Shown: positions 1 to 8,939, numbered from the stretch's first letter. The stretch is DNA of 43,957 bases from Streptomyces silvae (GCF_016745505.1 NZ_JAERUC010000201.1:1-43957), one strand, 5' to 3'. A program made the numbers and translations. Notes: generated by a model from the letters alone, not told the origin.

Positions 1-57
1 TTGAAAGTAGCGCCGTCCGCCCGGAGGGCGGGCCCGGCGGGCAGGCGGGACTTTCAA
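1..57. repeat. Inverted repeat enclosing a GC hairpin
   Basis: TTGAAAGT at 1-8 is matched by its exact complement ACTTTCAA at 50-57. Inside lies a second perfect hairpin, CCGCCC/GGGCGG with a GGA loop (17-31). It could be the end of a terminator or a leader structure of a gene outside the window. The function is unknown. Confidence 0.4.
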
Positions 58-141
58 AACACGCCCTAGCGCCGCGTGCAGCCTGCCGGCCGGGCGGCCG
101 TCTGCGGACGGGAGGACAATGGTGGGTGAGCTTTGAGCGCG

Positions 142-199
142 GCAGGCCCGCCACCGGCACTGTCCGGAGCGAGGCAAGCCCGCCACCGGCACTATCCGG
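142..199. repeat. 26-bp imperfect direct repeat, period 32 bp
   Basis: Bases 142-167 and 174-199 are nearly identical (24 of 26 bases, both containing CCCGCCACCGGCACT). They sit immediately upstream of the start of the small gene at 208. Possible roles are a regulator binding pair or a simple duplication. No homologous element is recognised. Confidence 0.5.
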
Positions 200-207
200 G
201 AGTCAGC

Positions 208-399
208 ATGTCGAATCCGCAGCTGCCCGAACAGCGCAGAAGCGACAGGGGCGGTTCCACGCCGGAGGACAGCGCCGCGATGAAGGCGCGCCAGTCCTGG
301 CACGGTCCCGGAGGCCGGGCCCACGGGACGGACAAGGGCCGCAAGGGCGGCGGGCGGGGCGGGGCGACACCGCCGGAACAGCGGCCGGACCATCCGTGA
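208..399 (+). CDS. Small hydrophilic hypothetical protein (63 aa)
   Basis: A 63-residue, highly charged, Gly/Arg-rich protein beginning MSNPQLPEQRRSD and containing MKARQSWHGPGGRA near its middle. The ATG at 208 follows GGGAG with a 5-base gap, a good ribosome binding site, which is why I chose it over the upstream in-frame start at 133. There is no signal peptide or membrane segment. It resembles short basic proteins of unknown function often annotated in Streptomyces, but I do not recognise a named family. It lies next to, and converges on, the HAD phosphatase gene. Confidence 0.5.
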   Translation: MSNPQLPEQRRSDRGGSTPEDSAAMKARQSWHGPGGRAHGTDKGRKGGGRGGATPPEQRPDHP

Positions 400-460
400 C
401 CCGAAGCATCACGACGACGGCGGCATCTGCTCGGGCCGGCCCCCGCCGCACCTGCGTACG

Positions 461-1135
461 TCAGCCGCCGCTGCCGACCCGGGAGAAGGCGCTGCTGTCC
501 AGGAGGGCGAGGAGATCGGCCGGGTTCCGGTAGACCTCGACGGCCCCGGCCTCCACCAGCTCCTGTCGGGCGATCCCCCCTGACAGGAGCCCCACCGCGG
601 TCACGGACGCACCGGTCGCGGACTTCATGTCCCAGACCGAGTCACCCACGTACACCGTCTCCCCGCTCGTCGCACCGGCGAGCTCCATCGCGTGCAGCAC
701 CGGTGCGGGAGCCGGCTTCCCCTCTTCCACGTCGTCCGCACTCGCCGTGTCGGTGATGACGTCGTCGGCGTCCAGCACCCGCCGCAGCGCCTCGAGCTCG
801 GGACCGGACGCGGAGGTGGCGAGCACCACCTTCCACCCCCGGGCCGCCAGGGCCCGCAGCAGGTCGGCGGCTCCCTCCACCGCGCTCAGCCGCTCGAAGT
901 ACGTCGCGTAGAGGGCCGCGTGCGTGCCGCTGATCTGCTCGTCCTGCCGTCCGTCCCGCGCGGCTCCGAGAAGGTGTTCGATCAGGTCGGTGGAGCCCAG
1001 GCCGATGGCCTGGTGCACGGCGGTCATCGGGACCGTGTGACCGGCCTGCCGGAACGCCTCCCACCAGGCGGTGACGTGGAGGTAGTTGGTGTCCACGAGC
1101 GTTCCGTCCACGTCGAACAGGGCAGCGCGAACCAT
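461..1135 (-). CDS. HAD-superfamily hydrolase, phosphoglycolate phosphatase / beta-phosphoglucomutase type
   Basis: A 224-aa cytoplasmic haloacid-dehalogenase-family phosphatase. All four HAD motifs are present: FDVDGTL at residues 7-13 (nucleophile Asp8, acid/base Asp10), the Ser/Thr motif in LATSAS, the Lys of EEGKPAP, and GDSVWDM supplying the Mg-binding acidic residues. A helical cap domain occupies roughly residues 17-85, as in subfamily IA enzymes. The substrate cannot be deduced; phosphoglycolate, sugar phosphates or other small phosphoesters are possible. The ATG at 1135 is preceded by AAGGAG at 5-base spacing. The gene is divergent from the ABC transporter gene. Confidence 0.88.
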   Translation of the reverse strand: MVRAALFDVDGTLVDTNYLHVTAWWEAFRQAGHTVPMTAVHQAIGLGSTDLIEHLLGAARDGRQDEQISGTHAALYATYFERLSAVEGAADLLRALAARGWKVVLATSASGPELEALRRVLDADDVITDTASADDVEEGKPAPAPVLHAMELAGATSGETVYVGDSVWDMKSATGASVTAVGLLSGGIARQELVEAGAVEVYRNPADLLALLDSSAFSRVGSGG

Positions 1136-1445
1136 GACACTCCTTCTGGTGGACCCGGGGCCCCTGGATATGCGCTCGGCGCCGGTTTCTGCATCGTAAG
1201 GCGCGGCAGGGGAACGTGCAGCACATCAGCGGCCGGGGGCGGCCGAAACCTGCCGCTGTGCTGCCCGTACCCCGGAAAACGCTTGGACGCCGAGCACCGG
1301 GGCGCGAAAGACTCCTCTCTCCCGGATCTCCTGCCATGGACACGCGGCGGCACCAGCCGCCCGTACGGTGCTGCGCCCCTCGGGGCGGAGTCCTCGCGTC
1401 ACGGCGGATCCGGCGCAACTGCCCGCGCAACGACACGAGGTCGGC
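1136..1445. other. Intergenic region between divergent genes, no gene seen
   Basis: About 310 bases separate the HAD phosphatase gene from the ABC transporter gene. They must carry both promoters. I see no convincing coding sequence and no clear operator. An in-frame start for the transporter exists at 1368 but lacks a ribosome binding site. Confidence 0.5.
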
Positions 1446-3278
1446 ATGGGATCGCAGCACTCTCACGGCACCGGAACGGGCAGCGGCCCGGTCAGGCTCG
1501 CCCTCCGCCACTACCTTCGGGAGCTGACCCGCCAGCGTGGACTCTCCATTCCCGCGCTCGCGCTCCCGGCCCTCGGCAACATCGGCATCACGTACGTCGC
1601 CCCCCTGGTCGTGGCCAAACTGGTCGGCCGGATCGCCGAGGACGGTGCCATAGGCATCCGTGAGGCGCTCCCGTACGTCGGTGTGTTCGCGGGGGTGCTG
1701 CTCCTGGCGGAAGCCATGTGGCGGGCGGGACTGCACTGCCTCAACCGCGTCGACGCGCGCGGCATCGAGCACCTCTACGTCACCGGCATGGACGAACTCT
1801 TCGCCAAGGACGCCTCGTTCTTCCAGGACAACTTCGCGGGATCACTGACCAAGCGGGTGCTGAGTTTCGCCTCCCGCTTCGAGGAGTTCGTCGACACCCT
1901 CACCTTCAACGTCGTCGGAAGCCTCGCCCCGCTGCTGTTCGGCACGGTGATCCTCTGGAGCTACGACCCCCTGCTGGTGGCCGGCCTGCTGACGATGATC
2001 ACACTGACCGCCGTGTGCGCCGCGCCCCTCATCCGCCGCCGGCAGAAGCTGGTCAACCGGCGCGAGGAGGCGATCGCCCGGGTCTCGGGCCATGTCTCCG
2101 ACGCCCTGATGAACATGGACACCGTGCGCGCGTTCGCGGCGGAGGAGCGTGAGGCCGCCGAACACCGGTCACGGGTCGCGGAGTCCAGGCGGCTGACGCT
2201 GCACTCCTGGGACTACGGCAACCTCCGCATCGACACCCTGGTCGCACCGCTGTCCGTGCTCACCAACGCGCTGGGGCTGCTCCTCGCCGTCGGTATCGGC
2301 GCCGGTGGCGGCAGCGTGGAGGCGATCGTGGTCGCGTTCACGTACTACACCGGTTCGACCCGCATCATGTTCGAGTTCAACCAGATCTACCGGCGCCTCG
2401 AGAGCTCGATGACGGAGGCCGCGCAGTTCACCGAGCTGCTCCTCACCTCCCCCACCGTGCTCGACCCTGCGACGCCCGAGCCGCTGGCCCCGGGCTCCGC
2501 CGACGTCCGCTTCGAGAACGTCACCTTCGCCCACGACGGAGGCGACCCGATCTTCGAGGGCCTGGAGCTGGACGTGCCGAGCGGGGCGAGGATCGGTCTC
2601 GTCGGGCGGTCCGGCGGCGGCAAGACCACGCTGACCCGGCTGCTGCTGCGGATGGCCGACGTCCGCTCCGGGCGCATCCTGATCGGGGGTCAGGACATCA
2701 GCAGGCTGCGCCAGTCCGACCTGCGGAGCCTCATCGCGTACGTCCCGCAGGAACCGGCCATGTTCCACCGCACCCTGCGCGATAACATCCAGTTCGCCCG
2801 GCCGGACGCCACCGACGCCGAGGTCCGGGCCGCCGCGGACGCGGCGCACGTCACCGAGTTCGCCGACCAGCTCCCGGCGGGCTTCGACACCATGGTCGGG
2901 GAACGCGGCGTCAAGCTCTCCGGCGGGCAGCGCCAGCGGGTGGCCCTGGCCCGGGCGATCCTGCGCGACGCGCCGATCCTGCTGCTGGACGAGGCGACCA
3001 GCGCCCTGGACTCCGAGAGCGAGACCCTCGTCCAGCAGGCCCTGTGGCAGCTGATGGAGGGCCGGACCGCGCTGGTCGTCGCGCACCGTCTGAGCACGGT
3101 CGCGGCCATGGACCACCTGATCGTGCTCGACCACGGCCGCATCGTCGAGCAGGGCACGCACCAACAGCTCCTGCTCACCGACGGGGCGTACGCCAAGCTC
3201 TGGCACCACCAGTCCGGCGGCTTCCTCGTCGACACCGCCAACGGCGCGCCCGCCGCCGCGGCCGAGCAGATCCGGTGA
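1446..3278 (+). CDS. ABC transporter, fused permease and ATP-binding half-transporter
   Basis: A 610-aa exporter-type ABC protein. Residues about 20-320 form the six-helix transmembrane domain (type-I ABC exporter fold). The C-terminal nucleotide-binding domain shows Walker A (GRSGGGKTT, about residue 386), the signature LSGGQRQR (about 490), Walker B ILLLDEATSALD (about 510) and the switch histidine in VVAHRLST. It would act as a homo- or heterodimer. No second half-transporter adjoins it, so a homodimer is more likely. The substrate is unknown; lipids, peptides or drugs are typical. I chose ATG 1446 because GAGG lies 5 bases upstream; the longer reading from 1368 has no such site. A strong hairpin follows the stop codon. 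Confidence 0.92.
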   Translation: MGSQHSHGTGTGSGPVRLALRHYLRELTRQRGLSIPALALPALGNIGITYVAPLVVAKLVGRIAEDGAIGIREALPYVGVFAGVLLLAEAMWRAGLHCLNRVDARGIEHLYVTGMDELFAKDASFFQDNFAGSLTKRVLSFASRFEEFVDTLTFNVVGSLAPLLFGTVILWSYDPLLVAGLLTMITLTAVCAAPLIRRRQKLVNRREEAIARVSGHVSDALMNMDTVRAFAAEEREAAEHRSRVAESRRLTLHSWDYGNLRIDTLVAPLSVLTNALGLLLAVGIGAGGGSVEAIVVAFTYYTGSTRIMFEFNQIYRRLESSMTEAAQFTELLLTSPTVLDPATPEPLAPGSADVRFENVTFAHDGGDPIFEGLELDVPSGARIGLVGRSGGGKTTLTRLLLRMADVRSGRILIGGQDISRLRQSDLRSLIAYVPQEPAMFHRTLRDNIQFARPDATDAEVRAAADAAHVTEFADQLPAGFDTMVGERGVKLSGGQRQRVALARAILRDAPILLLDEATSALDSESETLVQQALWQLMEGRTALVVAHRLSTVAAMDHLIVLDHGRIVEQGTHQQLLLTDGAYAKLWHHQSGGFLVDTANGAPAAAAEQIR

Positions 3279-3317
3279 CGGTGGGCCCCCGGCGCCGCGT
3301 GCGCCGGGGGCCCACCG
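3279..3317 (+). terminator. Perfect 17-bp hairpin after the ABC transporter
   Basis: Bases 3279-3295 pair perfectly with 3301-3317 around a five-base CGCGT loop, directly after the TGA stop. No T-tract follows, which is usual for Streptomyces terminators. Confidence 0.85.
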
Positions 3318-3786
3318 CGGACGGCACGGGCCTTCCGGCTCCCGCCGCCAGGACGCTTCCCGGCGCCGGTGTGCGCGGCGGGAGGCGTCCCGCCGACGTT
3401 CCGGATCATTGACATTCCGAACGATCAGCTTGAGACTCGGTCGCATGTACGAGGTCCAGCCCCTTCCCAGCGAGCGCTGTCCCCGTCCTGTCCGCGCCTC
3501 CAGCGCCGGGTGTTGATCTTCACTCCACCCCTCGCCCCGCTGCTCCCGTACACCCGCACCTGATCCGGCCACGGCCTCATGTGCCGTCCGGGCACGGCGG
3601 GTTGCCGTCCGGCCCGGGCACCGACGACACCCGTACGTCTTCCTCCGAGGCCTGACCTGCACGGTGCGGCCCGTTCCGGCCGCCCCCAGACCGAGCCCGT
3701 CGGCACGGACCGGCCGGCGCCCTCCCCACCCTCGTCCCGGCCTGCCGAGCTCCGGCGTGCGGGCCCGTCAGTGATCGGAAGGGACG
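3318..3786. other. Long intergenic region with a possible promoter
   Basis: About 470 bases without a convincing gene. A promoter-like arrangement is visible: TTGACA at 3409-3414, 17 bases, then GAGACT at 3432-3437. It sits within two similar blocks (TTCCGGATCA and TTCCGAACGATCA) that could form a regulator site. It is about 350 bases upstream of the monooxygenase gene, so the link is uncertain. Confidence 0.35.
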
Positions 3787-4857
3787 ATGAGTCCGAAGTT
3801 CCTCTGGTACATCCCCAACACCGTCGAGCCCGGCCACCGGGGTGACGACACCACCACCGGCTGGGGGGCCATCGAGTACTCGACCGACCTCGCCCGTACG
3901 GCGGAGGCGCACGGCTGGAGCGGCGCACTCCTCGGCACCGGCTGGGGGCGCCCCGACACGTTCACCGTGGCCAAGGCGCTGGCCGCGCGCACCACGACCT
4001 TCGAGCCCCTGATCGCGGTCCGCCCCGGCTACTGGCAGCCGGCCCACCTCGCGAGCGCGGCAGCCACCCTCGACCAGCTCAGCCGCGGGCGGGTCCTGTT
4101 CAACATCGTCAGCGGGCTGGACAACCTGGACGCGTACGGGGACACGAACGTCGACCCGGCCCGACGGTACGCCCGCACCCAGGAGTTCCTGTATCTCCTG
4201 CGGCGGCTGTGGACCGAGGAGGACGTCACCTTCGGCGGGGAGTACTTCCAGGTCACCGGCTCCACGGTCGCCCCACGCCCGTACGCGACCGAGGGACGGG
4301 CGCATCCCACGCTCTACTTCGGCGGCGCCTCGCCGGCCGCCGAACGGGTGGCGGCGGCCGAGGCGGACGTCCAGCTCTTCTGGGGCGAACCCCTCGACGG
4401 GGTGGCCGAACGCATCGACCGCCTCAAGGCGCTGAGCGAGCAGGTGGACCGCCGCCACAAGCCGCTGGAGTTCGGGCTGCGCATCACCACGCTGGTGCGC
4501 GACACCACCGAGGAGGCCTGGCAGGCGGCGGAGGAGAAGGTCGCCGCGATGGCGACCGCCGACGGGGCCACCTGGGCGGCAAACCGCCGGACGGCGGTCG
4601 GGCAGCAGCGGCTCTTCGCCCTCGCGGCGCGGGGCGAGGTGCTCGACTCCCTCCTCTACACCACTCCGGGCACCCTCGGGGCCGGCGGGGCTGCGACCAC
4701 CTGGCTGGTCGGCTCCCCCACCGATGTCGCCACGGCCCTGGAGAACTACCGCAAGCTCGGCATCACGCACTTCGTCCTCTCCGACACCCCCTACAAGCAG
4801 GAGATCGGCCGCGTCGGCGACCAACTGCTCCCCCTGCTGCGCGAACCGTCCGCCTGA
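3787..4857 (+). CDS. LLM-class FMN-dependent monooxygenase, SsuD (alkanesulfonate monooxygenase)-like
   Basis: A 356-aa luciferase-like TIM-barrel flavoenzyme. The N-terminal MSPKFLWYIPN strand, the SRGRVLFNIVSG and SGLDNLDAYGD segments, and LYFGGASPAAERVAAAEADV (about 177-196) are typical of the SsuD branch, which uses FMNH2 and oxygen to desulfonate alkanesulfonates. The length is close to the usual 360-380 aa. No reductase (SsuE) or sulfonate ABC transporter adjoins it, so the physiological substrate is unproven. The ATG at 3787 follows GGAAGGGACG. An aldo/keto reductase (frameshifted) begins about 110 bases downstream and may be co-transcribed. Confidence 0.87.
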   Translation: MSPKFLWYIPNTVEPGHRGDDTTTGWGAIEYSTDLARTAEAHGWSGALLGTGWGRPDTFTVAKALAARTTTFEPLIAVRPGYWQPAHLASAAATLDQLSRGRVLFNIVSGLDNLDAYGDTNVDPARRYARTQEFLYLLRRLWTEEDVTFGGEYFQVTGSTVAPRPYATEGRAHPTLYFGGASPAAERVAAAEADVQLFWGEPLDGVAERIDRLKALSEQVDRRHKPLEFGLRITTLVRDTTEEAWQAAEEKVAAMATADGATWAANRRTAVGQQRLFALAARGEVLDSLLYTTPGTLGAGGAATTWLVGSPTDVATALENYRKLGITHFVLSDTPYKQEIGRVGDQLLPLLREPSA

Positions 4858-4886
4858 CGGCCCGCGCCCGCCCCACCGACCCACGC

Positions 4887-4910
4887 ACACACGCACGCAC
4901 GCACGCACGC
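4887..4910. repeat. CACG tetranucleotide microsatellite
   Basis: A short run of CACG/ACGC units lies in the spacer between the monooxygenase and aldo/keto reductase genes. Such runs are slippage-prone; no function is evident. Confidence 0.6.
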
Positions 4911-4968
4911 CGGGAGCCGTGTCCGTACGGACCCCGCCCGTGCCCCCGCCCTGAAAGGCAGCACCACC

Positions 4969-6013
4969 ATGACGACCTACCGGACCCTCGGCCGTACGGG
5001 TGTGAAGGTCAGCCCGCTGACACTCGGTGCCATGAACTTCGGCGCCTGGGCCAACCGTGACCACGACGACGCCGTCAAGATCATCCAACAGGCGCTGGAC
5101 TCGGGCATCAACGTCATCGACACGCGGACGTCTACTCGCGGGGCGAGAACGAGGAGATCGTCGGCAAGGCCCTCGCCGACGGCCGCCGCGACGACGTGTT
5201 CCTGGCGACCAAGTTCCACGGCCGGGTGGACGACAACCCGCACCACCAGGGCAACTCCCGGCGCTGGATCCTCCAGGCCGTCGAGAACAGCCTGCGGCGC
5301 CGCGGCACCGACCACATCGACCTGTACCAGGTCCACCGGCCCGACCCCTCCACCGACTTCGAGGAGACCCTCGCGCCCTCGACGACCTCGTGCACCAGGG
5401 GAAGATCCGCTACTTCGGTACGACCACCTTCGAGCCCCACCAGCTCGTCGAGGGGCAGTGGGCCGCCGAGCGCCTCCGTCTGCAACGCCCCGTCACCGAG
5501 CAGCCGCCGTACTCCCTGCTGGCCCGGGCGGCCGAACGAGCCGTACTGCCCGTCGCCGAGCGGTACGGACTGGGCGTGCTGCCCTGGAGTCCGCTGGCCG
5601 GCGGCTGGCTGTCCGGCCGGTACCGCACGGGCGACCCGGCGCACGCCGAGTCCAGCCGCCTGGAACGCCAGCCGCACCGCCACGACCCCGCGCTGGAGGC
5701 CAACCGGCGCAAGCGCGAGGCGGCGGAGCAGCTCGGGGAACTCGCGGACGAGGCGGGCCTGTCCCTGATCCACCTGGCGCTGGCGTTCGTCCTGGAGCAC
5801 CCGGCCGTGTCGACCGTGATCATCGGCCCGCGTACCCAGGAGCACCTGGCGAGCCAGCTCGGCGCCGCGGACGTACGCCTGTCGCAGGACGTGCTGGACC
5901 GGATCGACGAGATCGTGGCCCCGGGAGTCACGATCAGCCCGGCCGACGAGGGCTACCGGCCCCCGTCCCTGACCGAGGCGTCCACCCGTCGCCGCGGTGC
6001 GCCCGGCCGCTGA
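4969..6013 (+). pseudogene. Aldo/keto reductase, interrupted by two single-base frameshifts
   Basis: The reading starts at ATG 4969 (MTTYRTLGRTGVKVSPLTLG) and runs to NVIDT near 5123. It then continues one frame over with ADVYSRGENEEIVGKALADG and DVFLATKFHG to FEETL near 5370, and shifts again to ALDDLVHQGKIRYFG and on to the TGA ending at 6013. Restoring one base at about 5124-5126 (ACGCGG to ACGGCGG) and one at about 5371-5375 (CTCGCG to CTCGGCG) gives a full-length AKR of about 348 residues, with the catalytic Tyr region VYSRGENEE and C-terminal GLSLIHLALAFVL. The remaining sequence shows no other damage, so this is either a very recent pseudogene or two base-calling errors. The product would be an NADPH-dependent carbonyl reductase. 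Confidence 0.88.
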
Positions 6014-6023
6014 CCAGGTCACG

Positions 6024-6065
6024 GGGGCGTGTCGCACCGCACGGCGCGGCGGTGTGACACGCCCC
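6024..6065 (+). terminator. Hairpin after the aldo/keto reductase
   Basis: Bases 6024-6040 pair with 6049-6065 over 17 positions with a single G-U wobble, a few bases after the AKR stop codon. Confidence 0.75.
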
Positions 6066-6218
6066 TGCCCACTCCCCGCGCGCATCGGGCTCACCCGGGC
6101 CGGGCATGCGAACATGGCCGGGCTGCGTACGGATACCGGCCCGGGCGCCGCCCGTCCGTCCCCGGCACGGGCCCCCGGTGCAAGAGCTCGTCGATCGCAA
6201 CAGGAGTGGACCACCGCC

Positions 6219-7676
6219 ATGCCCACCACCCCCTCGTCCGGACCCACCGCACAGATCGGCGTCACCGGACTCGCCGTCATGGGCAGCAATCTCGCCCGTA
6301 ACTTCGCCCGTCACGGCCACACCGTCGCCGTGCACAACCGCACCGCGGCCCGCACCAGGTCTCTCGTCGACACGTACGGCGAGGAGGGGACCTTCGTCCC
6401 CGCCGAGAGCGCCGAGGAGTTCGTCGCCTCCCTCGAGAAGCCGCGCCGCATCGTCATCATGGTCAAGGCCGGTGAGGCGACGGACGCCGTCATCGAGGAG
6501 TTCGCCGCGCTTCTGGAGGACGGCGACGTCCTCATCGACGGCGGCAACGCACATTTCCAGGACACCCGGCGCCGCGAGAAGGCGCTGCGGGAGCGGGGCA
6601 TCCACTTCGTCGGCACCGGCATCTCCGGGGGCGAGGAGGGGGCGCTGAACGGGCCGAGCATGATGCCCGGCGGATCGGTGGAGTCGTACACCTCGCTGGG
6701 GCCTCTCCTCGAGAGCATCGCCGCCAAGGCCGACGACGGGGCGCCCTGCTGCACCCACATCGGGCCGGACGGCGCCGGGCACTTCGTGAAGATGGTGCAC
6801 AACGGCATCGAGTACGCCGACATGCAGCTCATCGGCGAGGCGTACCAGCTGCTCCGTGACGTCGCCGGCTACTCCCCCGCGCAGATCGCGGACGTCTTCC
6901 GCACCTGGAACACCGGGCGCCTGGACTCCTACCTCATCGAGATCACCGCCGAGGTCCTCTCGCACGTCGACGAGGCCACCGGGAAGCCCTTCGTGGACGT
7001 GGTGCTCGACCAGGCCGAGCAGAAGGGGACCGGCCGCTGGACCGTGCAGATCGCCCTCGACCTGGGCGTCCCCGTCTCCGGCATCGCCGAGGCCGTCTTC
7101 GCCCGCTCCGTCTCCGGCCACTCCGACCTCCGCGACGCCTCACGCCACCTGACCGGACCGACCCCCCGCACACTCGGCACGGACGAGGCGGCAGCCTTCG
7201 CCGACCAGGTCGAACAGGCCCTGTACGCCTCGAAGATCGTCGCCTACACCCAGGGCTTCCACGAGATCGCGGCCGGCAGCGAGCAGTACGACTGGAACAT
7301 CGACCTCGGCAAGGTCGCCGCGATCTGGCGCGGCGGATGCATCATCCGCGCCGCGTTCCTCGACCGGATCACCAGCGCCTACGAGGCCCAGCCCGACATG
7401 CCGAGCCTCCTCGCCGACAAGAGCTTCGCGCAGGAGATCACCGCCGCCCAGGACGACTGGCGCTCCGTGATCGCCACCGCCGTCACCCAGGGCGTCCCCA
7501 CCCCTGCCTTCGCCGCCACCCTCGCCTACTACGACTCCCTGCGCGCCGAGCGCCTCCCCGCCGCCCTCACCCAGGGCCAGCGCGACTACTTCGGCGCACA
7601 CACCTACCACCGCACCGACCGCAAGGGCACGTTCCACACCCTCTGGGGCGGCGACAGGACCGAGGTCGAGAGCTGA
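6219..7676 (+). CDS. gnd: 6-phosphogluconate dehydrogenase, decarboxylating (NADP+)
   Basis: A 485-aa cytosolic pentose-phosphate-pathway enzyme that converts 6-phosphogluconate to ribulose 5-phosphate, CO2 and NADPH. The Rossmann motif GLAVMGSNLARN is near residue 12 and the family signature GISGGEEGALNGPSMMPGG near 128-146. The catalytic stretch is KMVHNGIEYADMQ (about 185-197), and the C-terminus carries QRDYFGAHTYHR and GTFHTLWGG. The length is that of the long (about 470-490 aa) enzyme class. ATG 6219 is chosen because AGGAG lies about 12 bases upstream and homologues begin here; in-frame codons extend further upstream but do not look like protein. It appears monocistronic, with a terminator just upstream. 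Confidence 0.96.
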   Translation: MPTTPSSGPTAQIGVTGLAVMGSNLARNFARHGHTVAVHNRTAARTRSLVDTYGEEGTFVPAESAEEFVASLEKPRRIVIMVKAGEATDAVIEEFAALLEDGDVLIDGGNAHFQDTRRREKALRERGIHFVGTGISGGEEGALNGPSMMPGGSVESYTSLGPLLESIAAKADDGAPCCTHIGPDGAGHFVKMVHNGIEYADMQLIGEAYQLLRDVAGYSPAQIADVFRTWNTGRLDSYLIEITAEVLSHVDEATGKPFVDVVLDQAEQKGTGRWTVQIALDLGVPVSGIAEAVFARSVSGHSDLRDASRHLTGPTPRTLGTDEAAAFADQVEQALYASKIVAYTQGFHEIAAGSEQYDWNIDLGKVAAIWRGGCIIRAAFLDRITSAYEAQPDMPSLLADKSFAQEITAAQDDWRSVIATAVTQGVPTPAFAATLAYYDSLRAERLPAALTQGQRDYFGAHTYHRTDRKGTFHTLWGGDRTEVES

Positions 7677-7774
7677 CCGACGCCGGGGCAAGGGTGCTTG
7701 CGCCCTGCTCCGGCACTCGTGCTCGGCCCGTGCCCTGCCCGCGACCGTGGTACGCAGCCCCTAGTGGTCACCTC

Positions 7775-8878
7775 CTACGAGGAGTGGAGTGAGCGCACCA
7801 CCCCCTCTGCCCGGCTCCGGCCGTACGCCGCGAGCGCGTGGAAGGCCGCTTTGGGCTCCCACGGCAGGCCCGGGTACGCGGTACCGGTGCGGCCGTCGTC
7901 GAGGACCTTGACCACGCCGAACGACGCTTTGTCGAAGTCCCGGTCGTCGTCGGCGGGCGCGTGCGGGAGGTCGTAGCGGGCGAAGGTGTTCACGAAGGCC
8001 GCGTCGACGGCGGACCCGTCGAAGATGTCGATGAGTTCCCGCAGGTAGTCGGCTTGCTCCTGTTCGTCCCGTGCGACGGGCGTGGTGAACCGCACCGGAC
8101 GGGCGCGCTCGTCCCACGCGATGACGGCGTCCCCCCGGCCGCCGGCGTCTGCGGCCCCGCGGTAGGTGGTGCAGCCGAACTCGGTGACGGCGGCCGGCTT
8201 TCCGTGTGCGGTCAGTGCCCGTAGTCCGTCGGCGAGCCGGTCGGCGGTCCGCGCGTCGCGGTAGCCGGCGTCGGTGGCGACCAGGTCGAACGGCGCCCAG
8301 TCGACGCCCTCGAACGGAAGTGAGGCGTACCCGACCCGGCCGCCGAACCGGGCCCGCACCGCGGCGACCGCCGTGCAGAGGAAGGCGTTGACCTGGGCGG
8401 GGAGCCCGGGCAGCGCGGCCCGCAGCCGCTGCGGGTCGGCGAGGACGGCGGCGCGTTCCTCGAAGGTGTCGCCGGGGAGCATGCCGACGGTGAAGAGGGA
8501 GATCTCCGAGCCGGTGAGGAAGACGACCTCGGCGCCCTCACGGCGCAGCCGTTCGGCGCGTTCGGCGCTGTCGGTGAGGAAGTCGAGGAGCTCTCCGGTG
8601 GTGAGTCCGTTGGTGAACGGCGAGTACCACACCTCCAGTCCGGCGTCGGCCGCATGGCGCGCGGCCGTCTCGAGCCGGTCGCGGTCGCCGCCGGTGACGC
8701 GCACGGCGTCACAGCCCAGCTCGTCGCGGATGATCTGCATCTCGCGTCGGACGACTGCGGGGTCGAAGACCTCACGGGTGATGGTTCCCGCGCTTCCCGC
8801 AGCCCCTGCGGTTCCCGTTCCTCCAGCGGTTCCCGGAGTGGTGAAGCCGGTGTCGTACGTGATGCCGAAGGTGCGCAT
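7775..8878 (-). CDS. TIM-barrel, glycoside-hydrolase-like protein of unknown function
   Basis: A 367-aa cytoplasmic protein beginning MRTFGITYDTGF. Short motifs such as AVRVTGGDRDRLE, EVWYSPF, VGYASLPFEGVDWAPFDLV and KPAAVTEFGCTTYRGA fit a (beta/alpha)8 barrel related to glycoside hydrolases; the Glu in VTEFG is where such enzymes carry a catalytic acid. I recall related Streptomyces proteins being loosely annotated as abortive infection proteins, but nothing here proves that role. A Gly/Ala-rich insert (about residues 17-32) follows the first strand. The ATG at 8878 is preferred over the GTG at 8896 because the GAGGAG ribosome binding site overlaps the latter. It is divergent from the TetR gene, which probably controls it. 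Confidence 0.75.
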   Translation of the reverse strand: MRTFGITYDTGFTTPGTAGGTGTAGAAGSAGTITREVFDPAVVRREMQIIRDELGCDAVRVTGGDRDRLETAARHAADAGLEVWYSPFTNGLTTGELLDFLTDSAERAERLRREGAEVVFLTGSEISLFTVGMLPGDTFEERAAVLADPQRLRAALPGLPAQVNAFLCTAVAAVRARFGGRVGYASLPFEGVDWAPFDLVATDAGYRDARTADRLADGLRALTAHGKPAAVTEFGCTTYRGAADAGGRGDAVIAWDERARPVRFTTPVARDEQEQADYLRELIDIFDGSAVDAAFVNTFARYDLPHAPADDDRDFDKASFGVVKVLDDGRTGTAYPGLPWEPKAAFHALAAYGRSRAEGVVRSLHSS

Positions 8879-8901
8879 GGAAGGTGCTCTCCTCACGATT
8901 C

Positions 8902-8920
8902 AAGGTACGCGACGTACCTT
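8902..8920. promoter_or_regulatory. Palindromic operator, copy 1
   Basis: AAGGTACGCGACGTACCTT: perfect 8-bp arms around a CGA centre, between the TIM-barrel gene and the TetR gene. Probably bound by the adjacent TetR-family repressor. Confidence 0.75.
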
Positions 8921-8924
8921 ATAC

Positions 8925-8939
8925 GGTACGCACCGTACC
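8925..8939. promoter_or_regulatory. Palindromic operator, copy 2
   Basis: GGTACGCACCGTACC: perfect 6-bp arms identical in core to copy 1. Its centre is 21 bp (two helical turns) from that of copy 1, as expected for two repressor dimers on one face of the DNA. Confidence 0.72.

Noticed and set aside
1368..1445. Upstream extension of the ABC transporter start
   Set aside because: No ribosome binding site precedes 1368 and the extra 26 residues do not resemble exporter N-termini, whereas 1446 has GAGG at the right distance.
7677..7774. Terminator hairpin between gnd and the TIM-barrel gene
   Set aside because: Only weak imperfect pairing around GGGCAAGGGTGCTTGCGCCC was found; not strong enough to list.
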